Origin: Paenibacillus pasadenensis DSM 19293
GTDB lineage: Bacteria; Bacillota; Bacilli; Paenibacillales; Paenibacillaceae
NCBI RefSeq assembly: GCF_000422485.1
Contig: NZ_KE383848.1
Span: 34,118 to 98,117 of the forward strand
Reading direction: 5' to 3'
DNA: 64,000 bases
Shown here: positions 1 to 8,141 of the stretch, piece after piece
Layout: the number at the start of each line of letters is the position of its first letter
Position numbering within the stretch: position 1 is the first letter of the stretch
The notes under the pieces: generated by a model
What the model was told of the DNA's origin: nothing
What the model saw: only the letters and a program-made list of their open reading frames with translations
Databases searched by the model: none
Position numbers and translations under genes: made by a program

Positions 1-180
1 CGCGGAAAAACCGAGTAACTGGGGTCGGATGTGCGTCCGGATGGGGGAGATACGCGGAAAAACCGAGTAACTCGGGTCGTGTGAGGGCATCCGGCGGGCG
101 GCAAGACGAAGAAATCGAGTTACTGGGCATTGAAGTGGGCGCTTGGCGGACATTAAGTCGAAGAAATCGAGTTACTGAGC
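1..180. repeat. 52-bp tandem repeat array (at least four copies)
   Basis: A conserved core containing CGAGTAACT or CGAGTTACT starts at 12, 64, 116 and 168, exactly 52 bp apart each time. The core is preceded by GGAAAAAC or GAAGAAAT. About 30 bases between cores vary freely. The array runs off the left edge, so its full size is unknown. It lies upstream of the rocA promoter. It is not CRISPR-like, because the repeat is short and degenerate. Confidence 0.8.
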
Positions 181-349
181 CCGGATTTCCGAGGCTAACG
201 CCCTCCAGCCGGCTCCGCCTGCTATATCGGAGCCCGGATTTCCGAGGCTAACCTGGCTGTCCAAGGCTGGCGCCTCTGTACGCCAGCCCGGACTTCCGAG
301 GCCAACCTCCTCCAGCCGGCTCCGCCCGCTATATCGGAGCCCGGATTAG
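179..349. repeat. Imperfect direct repeats upstream of rocA
   Basis: A roughly 39-bp segment at 202-240 recurs at 308-346 with one mismatch. Within it, a shorter element (GCCCGGATTTCCGAGGCTAAC-like) occurs three times, at about 179, 233 and 286, with a fourth truncated copy ending at the sigma-54 promoter. The position upstream of a sigma-54 promoter fits an enhancer-type activator site, but the repeats could also be ordinary intergenic repeats. The first 436 bases carry no gene. Confidence 0.6.
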
Positions 350-366
350 TGGCACGATTCTTGCTT
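350..366 (+). promoter_or_regulatory. Sigma-54 (-24/-12) promoter of rocA
   Basis: TGGCACGATTCTTGCTT matches the sigma-54 consensus TGGCAC-N5-TTGCW without a mismatch. The invariant GG (351-352) and GC (363-364) are separated by the required ten bases. It lies about 70 bp upstream of rocA, whose Bacillus homologue is SigL-dependent. Confidence 0.9.
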
Positions 367-436
367 ATCTTTTACGGCGAAGAGCCCCGGTCAGCAGCGA
401 GGGCCAAGGAGACCTTTCCGAGGAGGATGAATTCGC

Positions 437-1984
437 ATGAGAATGGAATATGCCAACGAGCCGTTCACGAATTTCAGCAAGGAAGAGGAAAGCGCCGCCT
501 ACGAGGCCGCGCTGGCCGCCGTCCGCGGGCAGCTGGGCCGCACGTACCCGATCGTCATCGGAGGCGAGGCGATCGAGACCGGGCGCACGCTCGACTCGAT
601 CAACCCGGCCGACAAGGCCGAGGTCGTCGGCGTCGTCCACCAGGCCGACCGCGAGCTGGCCGAGAAAGCGATCCGCACCGCCTACGAGACGTTCGGCTGG
701 TGGCGCCACACGAGCGCGAAGGAGCGCTCGGGCTACCTGTTCAAGGCCGCTGCCGTCATGCGCCGCCGCAAGCATGAGTTCTCCGCGTGGCTGACGGTCG
801 AGTCCGGCAAAAACCGCGCCGAAGCCGACGCCGATACGGCCGAGGCGATCGACTTCATGGAATTTTACGCCCGCGAGATGCTGCGCCTGAGCGAGCCGCA
901 GCCGCTCACCCGCATCCCGGACGAAGACAACGAGCTGTACTACATCCCGCTCGGCGTCGGCATCGTCATCCCGCCGTGGAACTTCCCGCTCGCCATCATG
1001 GCCGGGATGACGACGGCCGCGCTCGTCTCCGGCAACACCGTCGTGCTCAAGCCGGCGAGCCCGACGGCGGTCATTGCCGCCAAGTTCGTCGAGCTGCTGG
1101 AGGAGGTCGGCGTGCCGGCCGGCGTCGTGAACTTCCTGCCGGGTCCGGGCTCCGAGGTGGGCGACTTCCTCGTCGAGCATCCGCTGACCCGCTTCATCAG
1201 CTTCACCGGCTCGCGCGACGTCGGACTGCGCATCAACGAGCGGGCCGCCAAGACCGCGCCGGGCCAGAAATGGATCAAGCGCGTCATCGCCGAGATGGGC
1301 GGCAAGGACTCGATCGTCGTCGACGCCGACGCCGATCTGGAGCTGGCGGCGGATGCGATCGCGGCGTCGGCGTTCGGATTTTCCGGTCAGAAGTGCAGCG
1401 CCTGCTCGCGCGCGATCGTCCATGCGGACGTGTACGACGAGGTGCTGGCCAAGGTGGTCGAGCGCACCGCCAAGCTGACGCTGGGCGATCCGGCCGAGCG
1501 CGGCACGAACCTCGGACCGGTCGTCGACGACAAGGCGTACGCCAAGATCCAGGAGTATATCGAGATCGGCAAGAACGAAGGCCGTCTCGTGCACGGCGGC
1601 GGCACAGGCGACGAGAAGGGCTTCTTCATCGAGCCGACGATCTTCGCCGACATCGCTCCGGAAGCGCGGCTCGCGCAGGAGGAGATTTTCGGGCCGGTCG
1701 TCGCCTTCATCAAAGCGTCCACGTTCGACGAAGCGCTCGAGATCGCCAACAACACCGACTACGGCCTGACGGGAGCCGTCATCTCCCGCAACCGCAGCCG
1801 CCTGGAGCAGGCTCGCCGCGAATTCTTCGCCGGCAACCTGTACTTCAACCGCAAGTGCACCGGCGCGCTCGTCGGCGTGCATCCGTTCGGCGGCTTCAAC
1901 ATGTCGGGCACCGACTCCAAGGCCGGCGGCCGCGACTACCTGCTGCTGTTCACCCAGGCGAAGCTCGTCTCCGAAAAAATGTAA
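437..1984 (+). CDS. rocA: L-glutamate gamma-semialdehyde (1-pyrroline-5-carboxylate) dehydrogenase
   Basis: Oxidises glutamate semialdehyde, from proline or arginine breakdown, to glutamate with NAD in the cytoplasm. The 515-residue length equals Bacillus RocA, and the N-terminus ([10 protein letters not shown]) is typical of the family. It contains the aldehyde dehydrogenase proline-tryptophan-asparagine segment (PPWNFPLAI), the conserved Glu motif (EMGGKD) and the catalytic Cys region ([11 protein letters not shown]). The ATG at 437 was chosen because AGGAGG lies 11 bases upstream; an upstream ATG touches that ribosome site. A perfect sigma-54 promoter precedes the gene and rpoN follows 59 bp later without a terminator, so the two are probably co-transcribed. 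Regulation by a RocR-like activator is inferred from Bacillus, not seen here. Confidence 0.95.
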   Translation: MRMEYANEPFTNFSKEEESAAYEAALAAVRGQLGRTYPIVIGGEAIETGRTLDSINPADKAEVVGVVHQADRELAEKAIRTAYETFGWWRHTSAKERSGYLFKAAAVMRRRKHEFSAWLTVESGKNRAEADADTAEAIDFMEFYAREMLRLSEPQPLTRIPDEDNELYYIPLGVGIVIPPWNFPLAIMAGMTTAALVSGNTVVLKPASPTAVIAAKFVELLEEVGVPAGVVNFLPGPGSEVGDFLVEHPLTRFISFTGSRDVGLRINERAAKTAPGQKWIKRVIAEMGGKDSIVVDADADLELAADAIAASAFGFSGQKCSACSRAIVHADVYDEVLAKVVERTAKLTLGDPAERGTNLGPVVDDKAYAKIQEYIEIGKNEGRLVHGGGTGDEKGFFIEPTIFADIAPEARLAQEEIFGPVVAFIKASTFDEALEIANNTDYGLTGAVISRNRSRLEQARREFFAGNLYFNRKCTGALVGVHPFGGFNMSGTDSKAGGRDYLLLFTQAKLVSEKM

Positions 1985-2043
1985 TCCCGCGCCGCGACCC
2001 GCGCGCGGTATACTGAATAAAACCGCCCAAGGAGGCCGCCGCC

Positions 2044-3375
2044 ATGCCGGGACCCGTCCTGCAGCCTCAGGCGCTGCTCCGCCAGGAGCAGCGGCAGAAG
2101 CTCGCGCTCACGCAGCAGATGCGCCAGTCGCTGGCGCTGCTCGCGCTGCCCGCGGCCGAGCTCGACCGCGCCGTGCGCGAGCTCGCCGCGGACAATCCGC
2201 TGCTTGAGATCCGCGAGCCCGCGGCCTCGCGCCGCCTGGGCGGCCGCGGCCACGCCTCGGCCGCCGATCCGCTCGAGCGCGCCGCCGCCGCGCCGCCCAC
2301 GCTCGAAGCCGAGCTGATCGCGCAGCTGCGGCTGAGCGGCGCCCCCGCGCCTCTCCGCCGCGCCGCCGCCTGGCTCGCCGGCAACCTCGACGAGAGCGGC
2401 TGGCTGGCGCTGCCGCTCGCGGAAGCGGCGGAGCGGCTGCGCCTTTCCGCCGCCGAGGCCGAGGCGGCGCTGCGGCTGCTGCAGTCGCTGCAGCCGGCCG
2501 GCATCGGCGCGCGGGACCTGCGCGAATGCCTGCTGCTGCAGCTGGACCGGGAGCCGGAGCCGGCTCCCGGGGCGCGCGAGCTCGCCGCGCGCTGGCTGCC
2601 CCAGCTGGCGGCCCGCCGCTGGGAGGAGATCGCGGCCGGCACCGGCCTTAGCCGCGCGCAGCTCGAAGAGGCGCGCCGAGCGCTGCTGCGCCTCGACCCG
2701 CGGCCCGGCCAGCGGCTGGCGGCCGGGGCAGCCGGCCGGACGCAGGCGGTCGTGCCCGACGCTCTCGTCCGCCAGGGCGCGGACGGCGAGCTGCTCGTCG
2801 AGCTGGCCGCCGCTTGGGAGCCGCGGCTGTCGCTCGCCGATATCGGCTCCGGCCCGCTCGCGGCCGTCGCCCGCGGCCACGAGGCGTACGCCTACGTGGA
2901 GAGCTGCCGCCGCGCGGCGCGCGCGCTCATCGGCGGGCTGGAGCAGCGGCGGGAGACGCTCGCGCGGGTCGTGCGCGCCGTCTTTGAGGAGCAGGCCGCG
3001 TTCCTGGAGCGCGGCTGGCCGGCGCTGCGGCCGCTTACGCTCGCGGACGTGGCGCTGCGGCTCGGCTTGCACGAGTCGACGGTGAGCCGCGCCGTGTCCG
3101 GCAAGCAGGTGCGGACGCCGCTCGGCACCTATCCGCTCAAGGCGTTTTTCAGCGCCGCGCTCGGCCGGGGCGGAGCGGCCGAGGAGGTGTCCGCCGCCGC
3201 CGCCAAGCAGCGGCTCGCCGAGCTCGTCGCGGCCGAGTGCCGCGAGCGGCCGCTGTCCGACCAGCAGCTCGCGGAGCGGCTGGCGGAGCTCGGCATCCCG
3301 CTGTCGCGGCGCACCGTCGCCAAGTACCGGGCGGAGCTGCGCATACCCAGCTCCTCCTCGCGGCGGGGCGACTGA
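2044..3375 (+). CDS. rpoN: RNA polymerase sigma-54 factor
   Basis: Sigma-54 (SigL) directs RNA polymerase to -24/-12 promoters and needs an enhancer-binding ATPase. The 443-residue protein starts with the Gln/Leu-rich region I (KLALTQQMRQSLALL). It has a central core-binding part and a C-terminal DNA-binding part with a helix-turn-helix (LGLHESTVSRAV). It ends in the RpoN box, SRRTVAKYRAELRIP, normally ARRTVAKYRE. The start has AAGGAGG nine bases upstream. It lies directly behind rocA, whose promoter is itself of the sigma-54 class, so read-through would let sigma-54 raise its own level. The protein is strongly enriched in Ala, Arg and Leu, in keeping with the very GC-rich codons. Confidence 0.95.
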   Translation: MPGPVLQPQALLRQEQRQKLALTQQMRQSLALLALPAAELDRAVRELAADNPLLEIREPAASRRLGGRGHASAADPLERAAAAPPTLEAELIAQLRLSGAPAPLRRAAAWLAGNLDESGWLALPLAEAAERLRLSAAEAEAALRLLQSLQPAGIGARDLRECLLLQLDREPEPAPGARELAARWLPQLAARRWEEIAAGTGLSRAQLEEARRALLRLDPRPGQRLAAGAAGRTQAVVPDALVRQGADGELLVELAAAWEPRLSLADIGSGPLAAVARGHEAYAYVESCRRAARALIGGLEQRRETLARVVRAVFEEQAAFLERGWPALRPLTLADVALRLGLHESTVSRAVSGKQVRTPLGTYPLKAFFSAALGRGGAAEEVSAAAAKQRLAELVAAECRERPLSDQQLAERLAELGIPLSRRTVAKYRAELRIPSSSSRRGD

Positions 3376-3401
3376 GCGTGGCGTTCCTACATTCGAGAAG
3401 T

Positions 3402-3433
3402 CCAGGGCCTCCTTGCGAGGCGCCTGGGCTTTT
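3402..3433 (+). terminator. Rho-independent terminator after rpoN
   Basis: An inverted repeat (CCAGG-GCCTC, loop CTTGC, GAGGC-GCCTGG) is followed by CTTTTTGG, 27 bp after the rpoN stop. Confidence 0.75.
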
Positions 3434-3496
3434 TGGCTTTTCTTTCTGGACGGGCGGCCTGCCGATTCGCCATAATAAGGAAAAGGAGGTCGGACC

Positions 3497-4642
3497 ATGG
3501 ACGATCGCGAGCTGCTGCCACTCAACAACCGCGCCATCTTCGAGCCGCGGGCGGCGGCGCAGAGCTTCCGCCTGCAGCGGCTGCTGCCGCAAGGGCCGGC
3601 GGCGGCCTATATCCGCCATTATTGGCTCATCGAATGGAATCTGCCGCCGGGCGCGGTCCACACGCAGGAGGTGCTGGAGCATCCGACGGTCAACGTCGTT
3701 CTGCAGCCCGGCCGCTCGGTCGTCAGCGTCGCCGGAGCCGAACGCTCGCAGCAGCGGCTCGAGGGGCGGGACGAGGTGCTCGGCATGCTGTTCCGCCCGG
3801 GACTGTTCCGCCGCTGGCTGGACCGCGATCCCGGCGAGCTGGCCGGCCGGCGGCTGCCGGCGGAGCAGGTGCTTGGCCCCGGAGTGCTGGAGCTGGAGCG
3901 CGCCGTCTTCGCCGAGCCGGATTCCAGCCGCCGAGCGGCGCTCGTCGATGCGTTCTGGGCCGAGCGGCTGGCAGAGCCCGGAACGCTGCCCTGCTTCCGC
4001 ACGACGTCCGACCCGACATCCGACCCGCCATCCGACCCCGAGCCCGACCCGACGTCCGACCCGCCATCCGACCCCGAGCCCGACCCGACGTCCGACCCTA
4101 CGCCGGACCCGACATTCGACCCGGCATCCGACCCTACGCCAGCATCCGCCCCGCCGGCCCCTGTCCCGTCCGGTTCGGTTTCCTTCGCCCCGGCCTCCCT
4201 GGGGGCCGCGCCCGAAACGGATCCGTCCAAGATGGCTCCGTCCAGATCGGCCGCGCCCGGAACGGATCACTCGAAGCGGGCTCCGTCCGGCTCGGCCTCG
4301 CTAGCGCCCGATCCGTCCGCACAGCTGGCCGATCGCATCGTCACCGGCATCCAGCTCGACCGCAGCCAGCGCAGCGCCCGGGAGGTGGCCGCGCGCTGGG
4401 GGCTGTCGCCGCGCAGCCTGCAGCGGCTGTTCCGCGCCTACATCGGCATGACGCCGCAGGCGGTCATCCGACGGTACCGGCTGCACGAGACGATGGGCCT
4501 CGCCAGCGGCGACCCGGACTGGGCGTCGCTCGCGCTGGAGCTCGGTTATTTCGACCAGGCCCATCTGATCCGCGACTTCAAGGCGGTCGTCGGCATGACG
4601 CCTGGTTCCTATGCGAAGCGAATCACGAGCGAGGAAAGATAA
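3497..4642 (+). CDS. AraC-family transcriptional regulator with Asp-Pro repeat linker
   Basis: Probable DNA-binding regulator of 381 residues; the ligand is unknown. Residues 1-150 resemble the N-terminal sensing domain of short AraC regulators (DUF6597-like: IRHYWLIEWNLPPG, HPTVNVVLQPG). The last 110 residues form a double helix-turn-helix (AREVAARWGLSPRSLQRLF and ALELGYFDQAHLIRDF). Between them lies a roughly 100-residue linker made largely of SDP/PDP/TSDP repeats, so the protein is about 100 residues longer than comparable regulators. AAAAGGAGG sits eight bases before the ATG. It is flanked by terminators, so it is transcribed alone. The linker is encoded by 12-bp units nested in 36-bp units, which suggests repeat expansion. 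Confidence 0.85.
   Translation: MDDRELLPLNNRAIFEPRAAAQSFRLQRLLPQGPAAAYIRHYWLIEWNLPPGAVHTQEVLEHPTVNVVLQPGRSVVSVAGAERSQQRLEGRDEVLGMLFRPGLFRRWLDRDPGELAGRRLPAEQVLGPGVLELERAVFAEPDSSRRAALVDAFWAERLAEPGTLPCFRTTSDPTSDPPSDPEPDPTSDPPSDPEPDPTSDPTPDPTFDPASDPTPASAPPAPVPSGSVSFAPASLGAAPETDPSKMAPSRSAAPGTDHSKRAPSGSASLAPDPSAQLADRIVTGIQLDRSQRSAREVAARWGLSPRSLQRLFRAYIGMTPQAVIRRYRLHETMGLASGDPDWASLALELGYFDQAHLIRDFKAVVGMTPGSYAKRITSEER
4005..4140 (+). repeat. 12-bp/36-bp nested tandem repeat inside the AraC gene
   Basis: GAC-CCG-ACG-TCC-like 12-mers are arranged in 36-bp higher-order units, encoding an Asp-Pro-Thr-Ser linker. All units are multiples of three, so copy-number change would keep the reading frame. Confidence 0.8.
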
Positions 4643-4650
4643 CATCGAAC

Positions 4651-4681
4651 AAGCGTGGATCCTCGGATCCGCGCTTTTTTC
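4651..4681 (+). terminator. Terminator after the AraC gene
   Basis: The hairpin AAGCGTGGATCC / GGATCCGCGCTT is followed by six or more T. Confidence 0.85.
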
Positions 4682-4711
4682 ATCCTTCGGCACCGTATTG
4701 TGTAATATATA

Positions 4712-4741
4712 TTGACATCAACCTATCTTCATCTCTATACT
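4712..4741 (+). promoter_or_regulatory. Sigma-A promoter of the BMP/Rieske pair
   Basis: A perfect -35 TTGACA (4712-4717) and -10 TATACT (4736-4741) are separated by 18 bp. The promoter ends 26 bp before the lipoprotein start and lies just after the AraC terminator. Confidence 0.8.
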
Positions 4742-4767
4742 CTCCGCAAGAACGGTCAGGGGGAGAG

Positions 4768-5937
4768 ATGCAAGTGGGGAGAAGATGGGGGCATTTCGGA
4801 ACGGCCGGCATGCTTGCGATCTTGCTGGTGCTGGGAGCGTGCTCGGGCGGAGGCGGAGCGGCGAACGAGGGGGCGGGGCCGACGTCGGTCCCGAGCGCAG
4901 GCGAGCCGGCGGGCGCTTCTCCCGCCCCGGCAGGCGGCGGCATCGCCAAGCCGCGCGTCGCGTTCGTCTATCTCGGCGTGCCCGGGGACGGAGGCTGGAC
5001 GTACGAGCATGACCAGGGGCGACTGATGATGGAAAAGGAGCTGGGCATCGAGGCGACGACCGTCGAGAACGTGCCGGAAGGGGCGGACGCCGAGCGCGTG
5101 TTCGAGGAGCTGGCCCAGAACCACGACGTCGTCTTCGGCACGAGCTTCGGCTATATGGACGCGATGGTCAATGTGGCGAAGCGCCATCCCGACGTCAAGT
5201 TCATGCACGCGAGCGGCTACAAGACGGCGGACAACCTCGGCACATACCTCGGCAAGGAGTATCAAAGCGCTTATCTGGTCGGCATGGCGGCCGGCAAGAT
5301 GACGAAGAACGACCATCTCGGCTATGTCGGCGCTTATCCGATCCCTGAGGTCATCTATACGATCAACGCTTTCGCGCTCGGCGCGCAGAGCGTCAATCCG
5401 GACATCAAGCTGTCCGTCGTCTGGAGCAATACCTGGTATGACCCGGCGACGGAGCGCCAGGCGGCGGTCAGCCTGCTGGACAAGGGCGTCGACGTGCTGG
5501 CGGCCTACCAGGACTCGCCGGCGAGCATCCAGGCGGCCGCCGAGCGCGGCGTCTGGGGCATCGGCAACGATTCCGACATGGGCCGCTACGCGCCCGAGAC
5601 GTACATTTCCAACCCGGTCTGGCGCTGGGGGCCGTACTACGTGGAGCAGGTGAAGGCGGTCATCGACGGCACCTGGCAGAGCGGAAGCTACTTCGGCTCG
5701 ATGGCCGACGGCATCACCGACATCGCTCCATTCGGCAAGAACGTGCCGGAGGACGTGAAGGCGCTGGCGGAGGAGAAGAAGCAGGAGATCCTTGCCGGGA
5801 GCTTCGACGTGTTCGCTGGTCCGATCCGCGACCAGAGCGGGGCGGAGCGGGTGCCGGAGGGCGGCGCGATGACGGTCGAGGACATTTTGGGCATGACGTG
5901 GTTCGTCGAGGGCATCGAGGGAACGATCCCGCAGTAG
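4768..5937 (+). CDS. BMP-family substrate-binding lipoprotein
   Basis: Membrane-anchored binding protein of the Bmp/PnrA/Med family (389 residues). The signal peptide ends in a lipobox (LVLGACSGG), then comes a Gly/Ala/Pro spacer, then the binding fold with VAFVYLGVPGDGGWTYEHDQG, DVVFGTSFGYMDAM and GNDSDMG. Family members bind purine nucleosides or related heterocycles, or act as regulators (Med). No ATPase or permease gene adjoins, so it is an orphan receptor here. The ATG at 4768 was chosen because the signal peptide starts there and GGGGGAGAG precedes it; the open frame extends further upstream through the AraC gene but cannot be coding there. A Rieske oxygenase gene follows after 27 bp and is probably co-transcribed. 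Confidence 0.88.
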   Translation: MQVGRRWGHFGTAGMLAILLVLGACSGGGGAANEGAGPTSVPSAGEPAGASPAPAGGGIAKPRVAFVYLGVPGDGGWTYEHDQGRLMMEKELGIEATTVENVPEGADAERVFEELAQNHDVVFGTSFGYMDAMVNVAKRHPDVKFMHASGYKTADNLGTYLGKEYQSAYLVGMAAGKMTKNDHLGYVGAYPIPEVIYTINAFALGAQSVNPDIKLSVVWSNTWYDPATERQAAVSLLDKGVDVLAAYQDSPASIQAAAERGVWGIGNDSDMGRYAPETYISNPVWRWGPYYVEQVKAVIDGTWQSGSYFGSMADGITDIAPFGKNVPEDVKALAEEKKQEILAGSFDVFAGPIRDQSGAERVPEGGAMTVEDILGMTWFVEGIEGTIPQ

Positions 5938-5964
5938 GCGGAGGGGTGAAAGGAGAGGAAATGA

Positions 5965-6942
5965 ATGAGGCTGGAAGATCCCGTACTGACGGCCTGCTGG
6001 CATCCGGCCGCGCTCGCGCGCGACGTGACGGACCGTCCCTATCCGGTCACGGTCCTGGGAGAGAAGCTCGTCCTGTTCCGCAGCGGCAGCGGCGTCCACG
6101 CGCTCAAGGACCTGTGCATCCATCGCGGAGTGCCGCTGTCGCTGGGCAAGGTCGACCGGGGCGAGCTCGTCTGCGCTTATCACGGGTGGCGCTATGACGG
6201 CGGCGGGGCATGCGTCTGCATCCCATCGCTGCCGCCGCGCCAGCCGATTCCGTCCAAGGCGCGGGCCGAAGCGTACCGCTGCCGGGAAGAAGGCGGCTTC
6301 GTCTGGGTGTGCCTCGGCGAGGCCGAGCCGGAGCGGCTGCCGCTGCAGGGCAAGGTCGACCCGGCGCTGATCCCGGTCTGGATGGGCCCTTATCCGGTGC
6401 AGGCCGCGGCGCCTCGCGTCGTCGAGAACTTCCTCGACGTCTCGCATCTGATGTTCGTCCACGAAGGCCTGCTCGGAGACAGCCGCCATGCGGAAATCAA
6501 CGACTACGGCGTGCATCGGCGCGAGGACGCGCTGTTTACGGACGAGATCGTCGTCTACCAGCCCGACCCGGACGGGCGGGGAGTCGGCGTCGAGAGCCGG
6601 TATGTCTACGAGATCTTCGGTCCGACCTGCGTCAAGCTCGTCAAGCGCAGCAGCGGTTCCGACGAGGAATTCCACTTGTTCCTGATCGTCCTGCCGGAGA
6701 CGGCGACCGCCTGCACCGCCTTCATGCTGCAGCTGCGCAACTACTCGCCGAACGTGCCGGAGCAGGTGTTCATCGACTTTCAGAATACGCTGCTCGCTCA
6801 GGACAAGGTCATCGTCGAGGCGCAGAAGCCCGAGCTGCTGCCGCTCGATCTGCAGGCCGAGCTGCATCTGCGTTCCGACCGCGTCGCCATCGCCTATCGC
6901 CGCATGCTGAGGGAGCAAGGCATGACGATCGGCACGGAGTAA
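5965..6942 (+). CDS. Rieske non-heme iron oxygenase, alpha-type subunit
   Basis: Hydroxylates or demethylates an aromatic or heterocyclic substrate using O2, and needs a separate reductase. The 325 residues show the Rieske [2Fe-2S] ligands C51-x-H53 and C70-x2-H73 (DLCIHRG, CAYHGW) and the mononuclear iron site (ENFLDVSHLMFVH: D158, H161, H166). The architecture resembles the VanA/PaO-type oxygenases. No ferredoxin or reductase gene is visible nearby, so electrons must come from elsewhere. AAAGGAGAGG precedes the ATG. The preceding BMP receptor suggests that a small imported compound is the substrate; N-demethylation of a purine is one possibility, but this is inference only. Confidence 0.88.
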   Translation: MRLEDPVLTACWHPAALARDVTDRPYPVTVLGEKLVLFRSGSGVHALKDLCIHRGVPLSLGKVDRGELVCAYHGWRYDGGGACVCIPSLPPRQPIPSKARAEAYRCREEGGFVWVCLGEAEPERLPLQGKVDPALIPVWMGPYPVQAAAPRVVENFLDVSHLMFVHEGLLGDSRHAEINDYGVHRREDALFTDEIVVYQPDPDGRGVGVESRYVYEIFGPTCVKLVKRSSGSDEEFHLFLIVLPETATACTAFMLQLRNYSPNVPEQVFIDFQNTLLAQDKVIVEAQKPELLPLDLQAELHLRSDRVAIAYRRMLREQGMTIGTE

Positions 6943-6945
6943 GGA

Positions 6946-6987
6946 AAAAGCCCCGTTCGCCGGACAAGATCCGGGAACGGGGCTTTG
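6946..6987. terminator. Terminator after the Rieske gene
   Basis: AAAGCCCCGTTC pairs with GAACGGGGCTTT around a short loop, directly after the stop codon. The downstream gene converges, so it may serve both strands. Confidence 0.85.
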
Positions 6988-7072
6988 TTGCGCCTGCTTG
7001 GCTGCTTCGTGGCTTCATGGCTCGTTGCGGCTTGGAGAGCCGCCCCAGCTCCGCGCGGCTTGCCTGGCGGCC

Positions 7073-7687
7073 TCAGCGCCCTGCCTTGCGGCGGCTGCGG
7101 TAGAACCAGAACGCGCCCGCGAGCACGCCGAGCGCGATCAGCGCGTACGCGATGTTGGAGTAGATGTCCATGTAGCCGACGATCGTTTCCCACGACTCGC
7201 CGACGGAAGCGCCGACGGAGACGAGCACGGTATTCCAGATGAGCGAGCCGATCGTCGTCAGCAGCAGGAACAGCGGGAAGCTCATGCCGGACATGCCCGC
7301 CGGGATCGAGATGAGGCTGCGCACGAGCGGCACGAGCCGGCAGAGCAGCACGGCCCACGGGCCGTAGCGGTCGAACCAGGCGTCGGCCTTGCGGACGTCC
7401 TCGGGCTTGAGGCGCAGGATGTGGCCCCAGCGCGCGACGATCCGCTCCAGGCGCTCCGCGTTCAGCCACGCGCCGATGTAGTACAGGATGACGGCACCGA
7501 TGACCGAGCCGAGCGTCGCGGCGATGATGACGCCGACGACGGTCATGCTCGTGCGGGCGGTCATGAAGCCGCCGAAGGTCAGGATGACCTCGGACGGAAT
7601 AGGCGGGAACAGATTTTCAATCGCGATCAGGAATCCAACGCCGAAGTAGCCGAAGCGATCCATGATCTCCGTTATCCAGGCTTCCAC
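7073..7687 (-). CDS. DedA/SNARE-associated family membrane protein
   Basis: Integral membrane protein, probably a lipid carrier flippase or scramblase of the DedA (VTT) family. About 204 residues carry the family motif near the N-terminus (ENLFPPIPSEVIL) and the second re-entrant motif (FDRYGPWAVLLCRLVPLVRSLISIPAG), with four or five hydrophobic segments and a basic C-terminus (YRSRRKAGR). The GTG at 7687 was chosen (MEAWITEIMDRFGYFG) because GAGAGG lies upstream and it gives the usual family length; a longer frame to 7780 lacks such a site. It is transcribed alone and converges on the oxygenase gene. Confidence 0.88.
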   Translation of the reverse strand: MEAWITEIMDRFGYFGVGFLIAIENLFPPIPSEVILTFGGFMTARTSMTVVGVIIAATLGSVIGAVILYYIGAWLNAERLERIVARWGHILRLKPEDVRKADAWFDRYGPWAVLLCRLVPLVRSLISIPAGMSGMSFPLFLLLTTIGSLIWNTVLVSVGASVGESWETIVGYMDIYSNIAYALIALGVLAGAFWFYRSRRKAGR

Positions 7688-8141
7688 AAAACCATCCTCT
7701 CGAAGGGCGTCCGCCGGCGGACATAGTTCTTCCCCTATACGATTCAGCCTGTCCCTTGGTTTCAGAAAACAAGCCGCCATGGCACGCTTCGCGAATGAGG
7801 AACGCCAGAGAGGCTTTGGTTAGACGTATACGTGATCTGCTATGGCGGCGACAACTAGGCCATTCGTCGAATTATGACATTCCTTGTAAAAAGTATAGAT
7901 CTATAGGAGTATTGCTTTTTTTTGATTTAAATTGTAACTTATGGTTGCGAAAAGACGTTGAGAGGAAAGCTCATCCCTATTCTTCCACGGCACGATAAAG
8001 AATAGCCGAATCGAAAAGGAGGGACAAGTAAATCGAGTAAGGGAGGTTCTTGCGACTTTCTGTCAGGACAGATTAAAAACAGAAACATGCGCTCTGTGGT
8101 CGTTCCATCCGTTGCGAGCGCAGGAAAAGGAGATTCAGATC
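7688..8141. other. AT-rich intergenic region without a recognisable gene
   Basis: About 450 bases that become clearly AT-rich after 7860 and mark the left border of an AT-richer island. An 80-codon frame (7756-7998) lacks a ribosome site and any family signature. No clear promoter pair was found. Confidence 0.5.

Noticed and set aside
1-180. Possible CRISPR array
   Set aside because: The conserved core is too short (about 18 bp), differs between copies and lacks cas genes; spacing of exactly 52 bp fits an ordinary tandem repeat better.
365-1882. 505-codon minus-strand frame opposite rocA
   Set aside because: It is the antisense of a clear rocA gene; Arg/Asp/Leu-rich composition and no family signature. 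Similar long antisense frames over rpoN, the helicase, the carotenoid genes, the fucosidase and the AraC sensor were rejected for the same reason.
7756-7998. 80-codon frame in the AT-rich intergenic region
   Set aside because: No ribosome site, no signature and biased composition; treated as non-coding.
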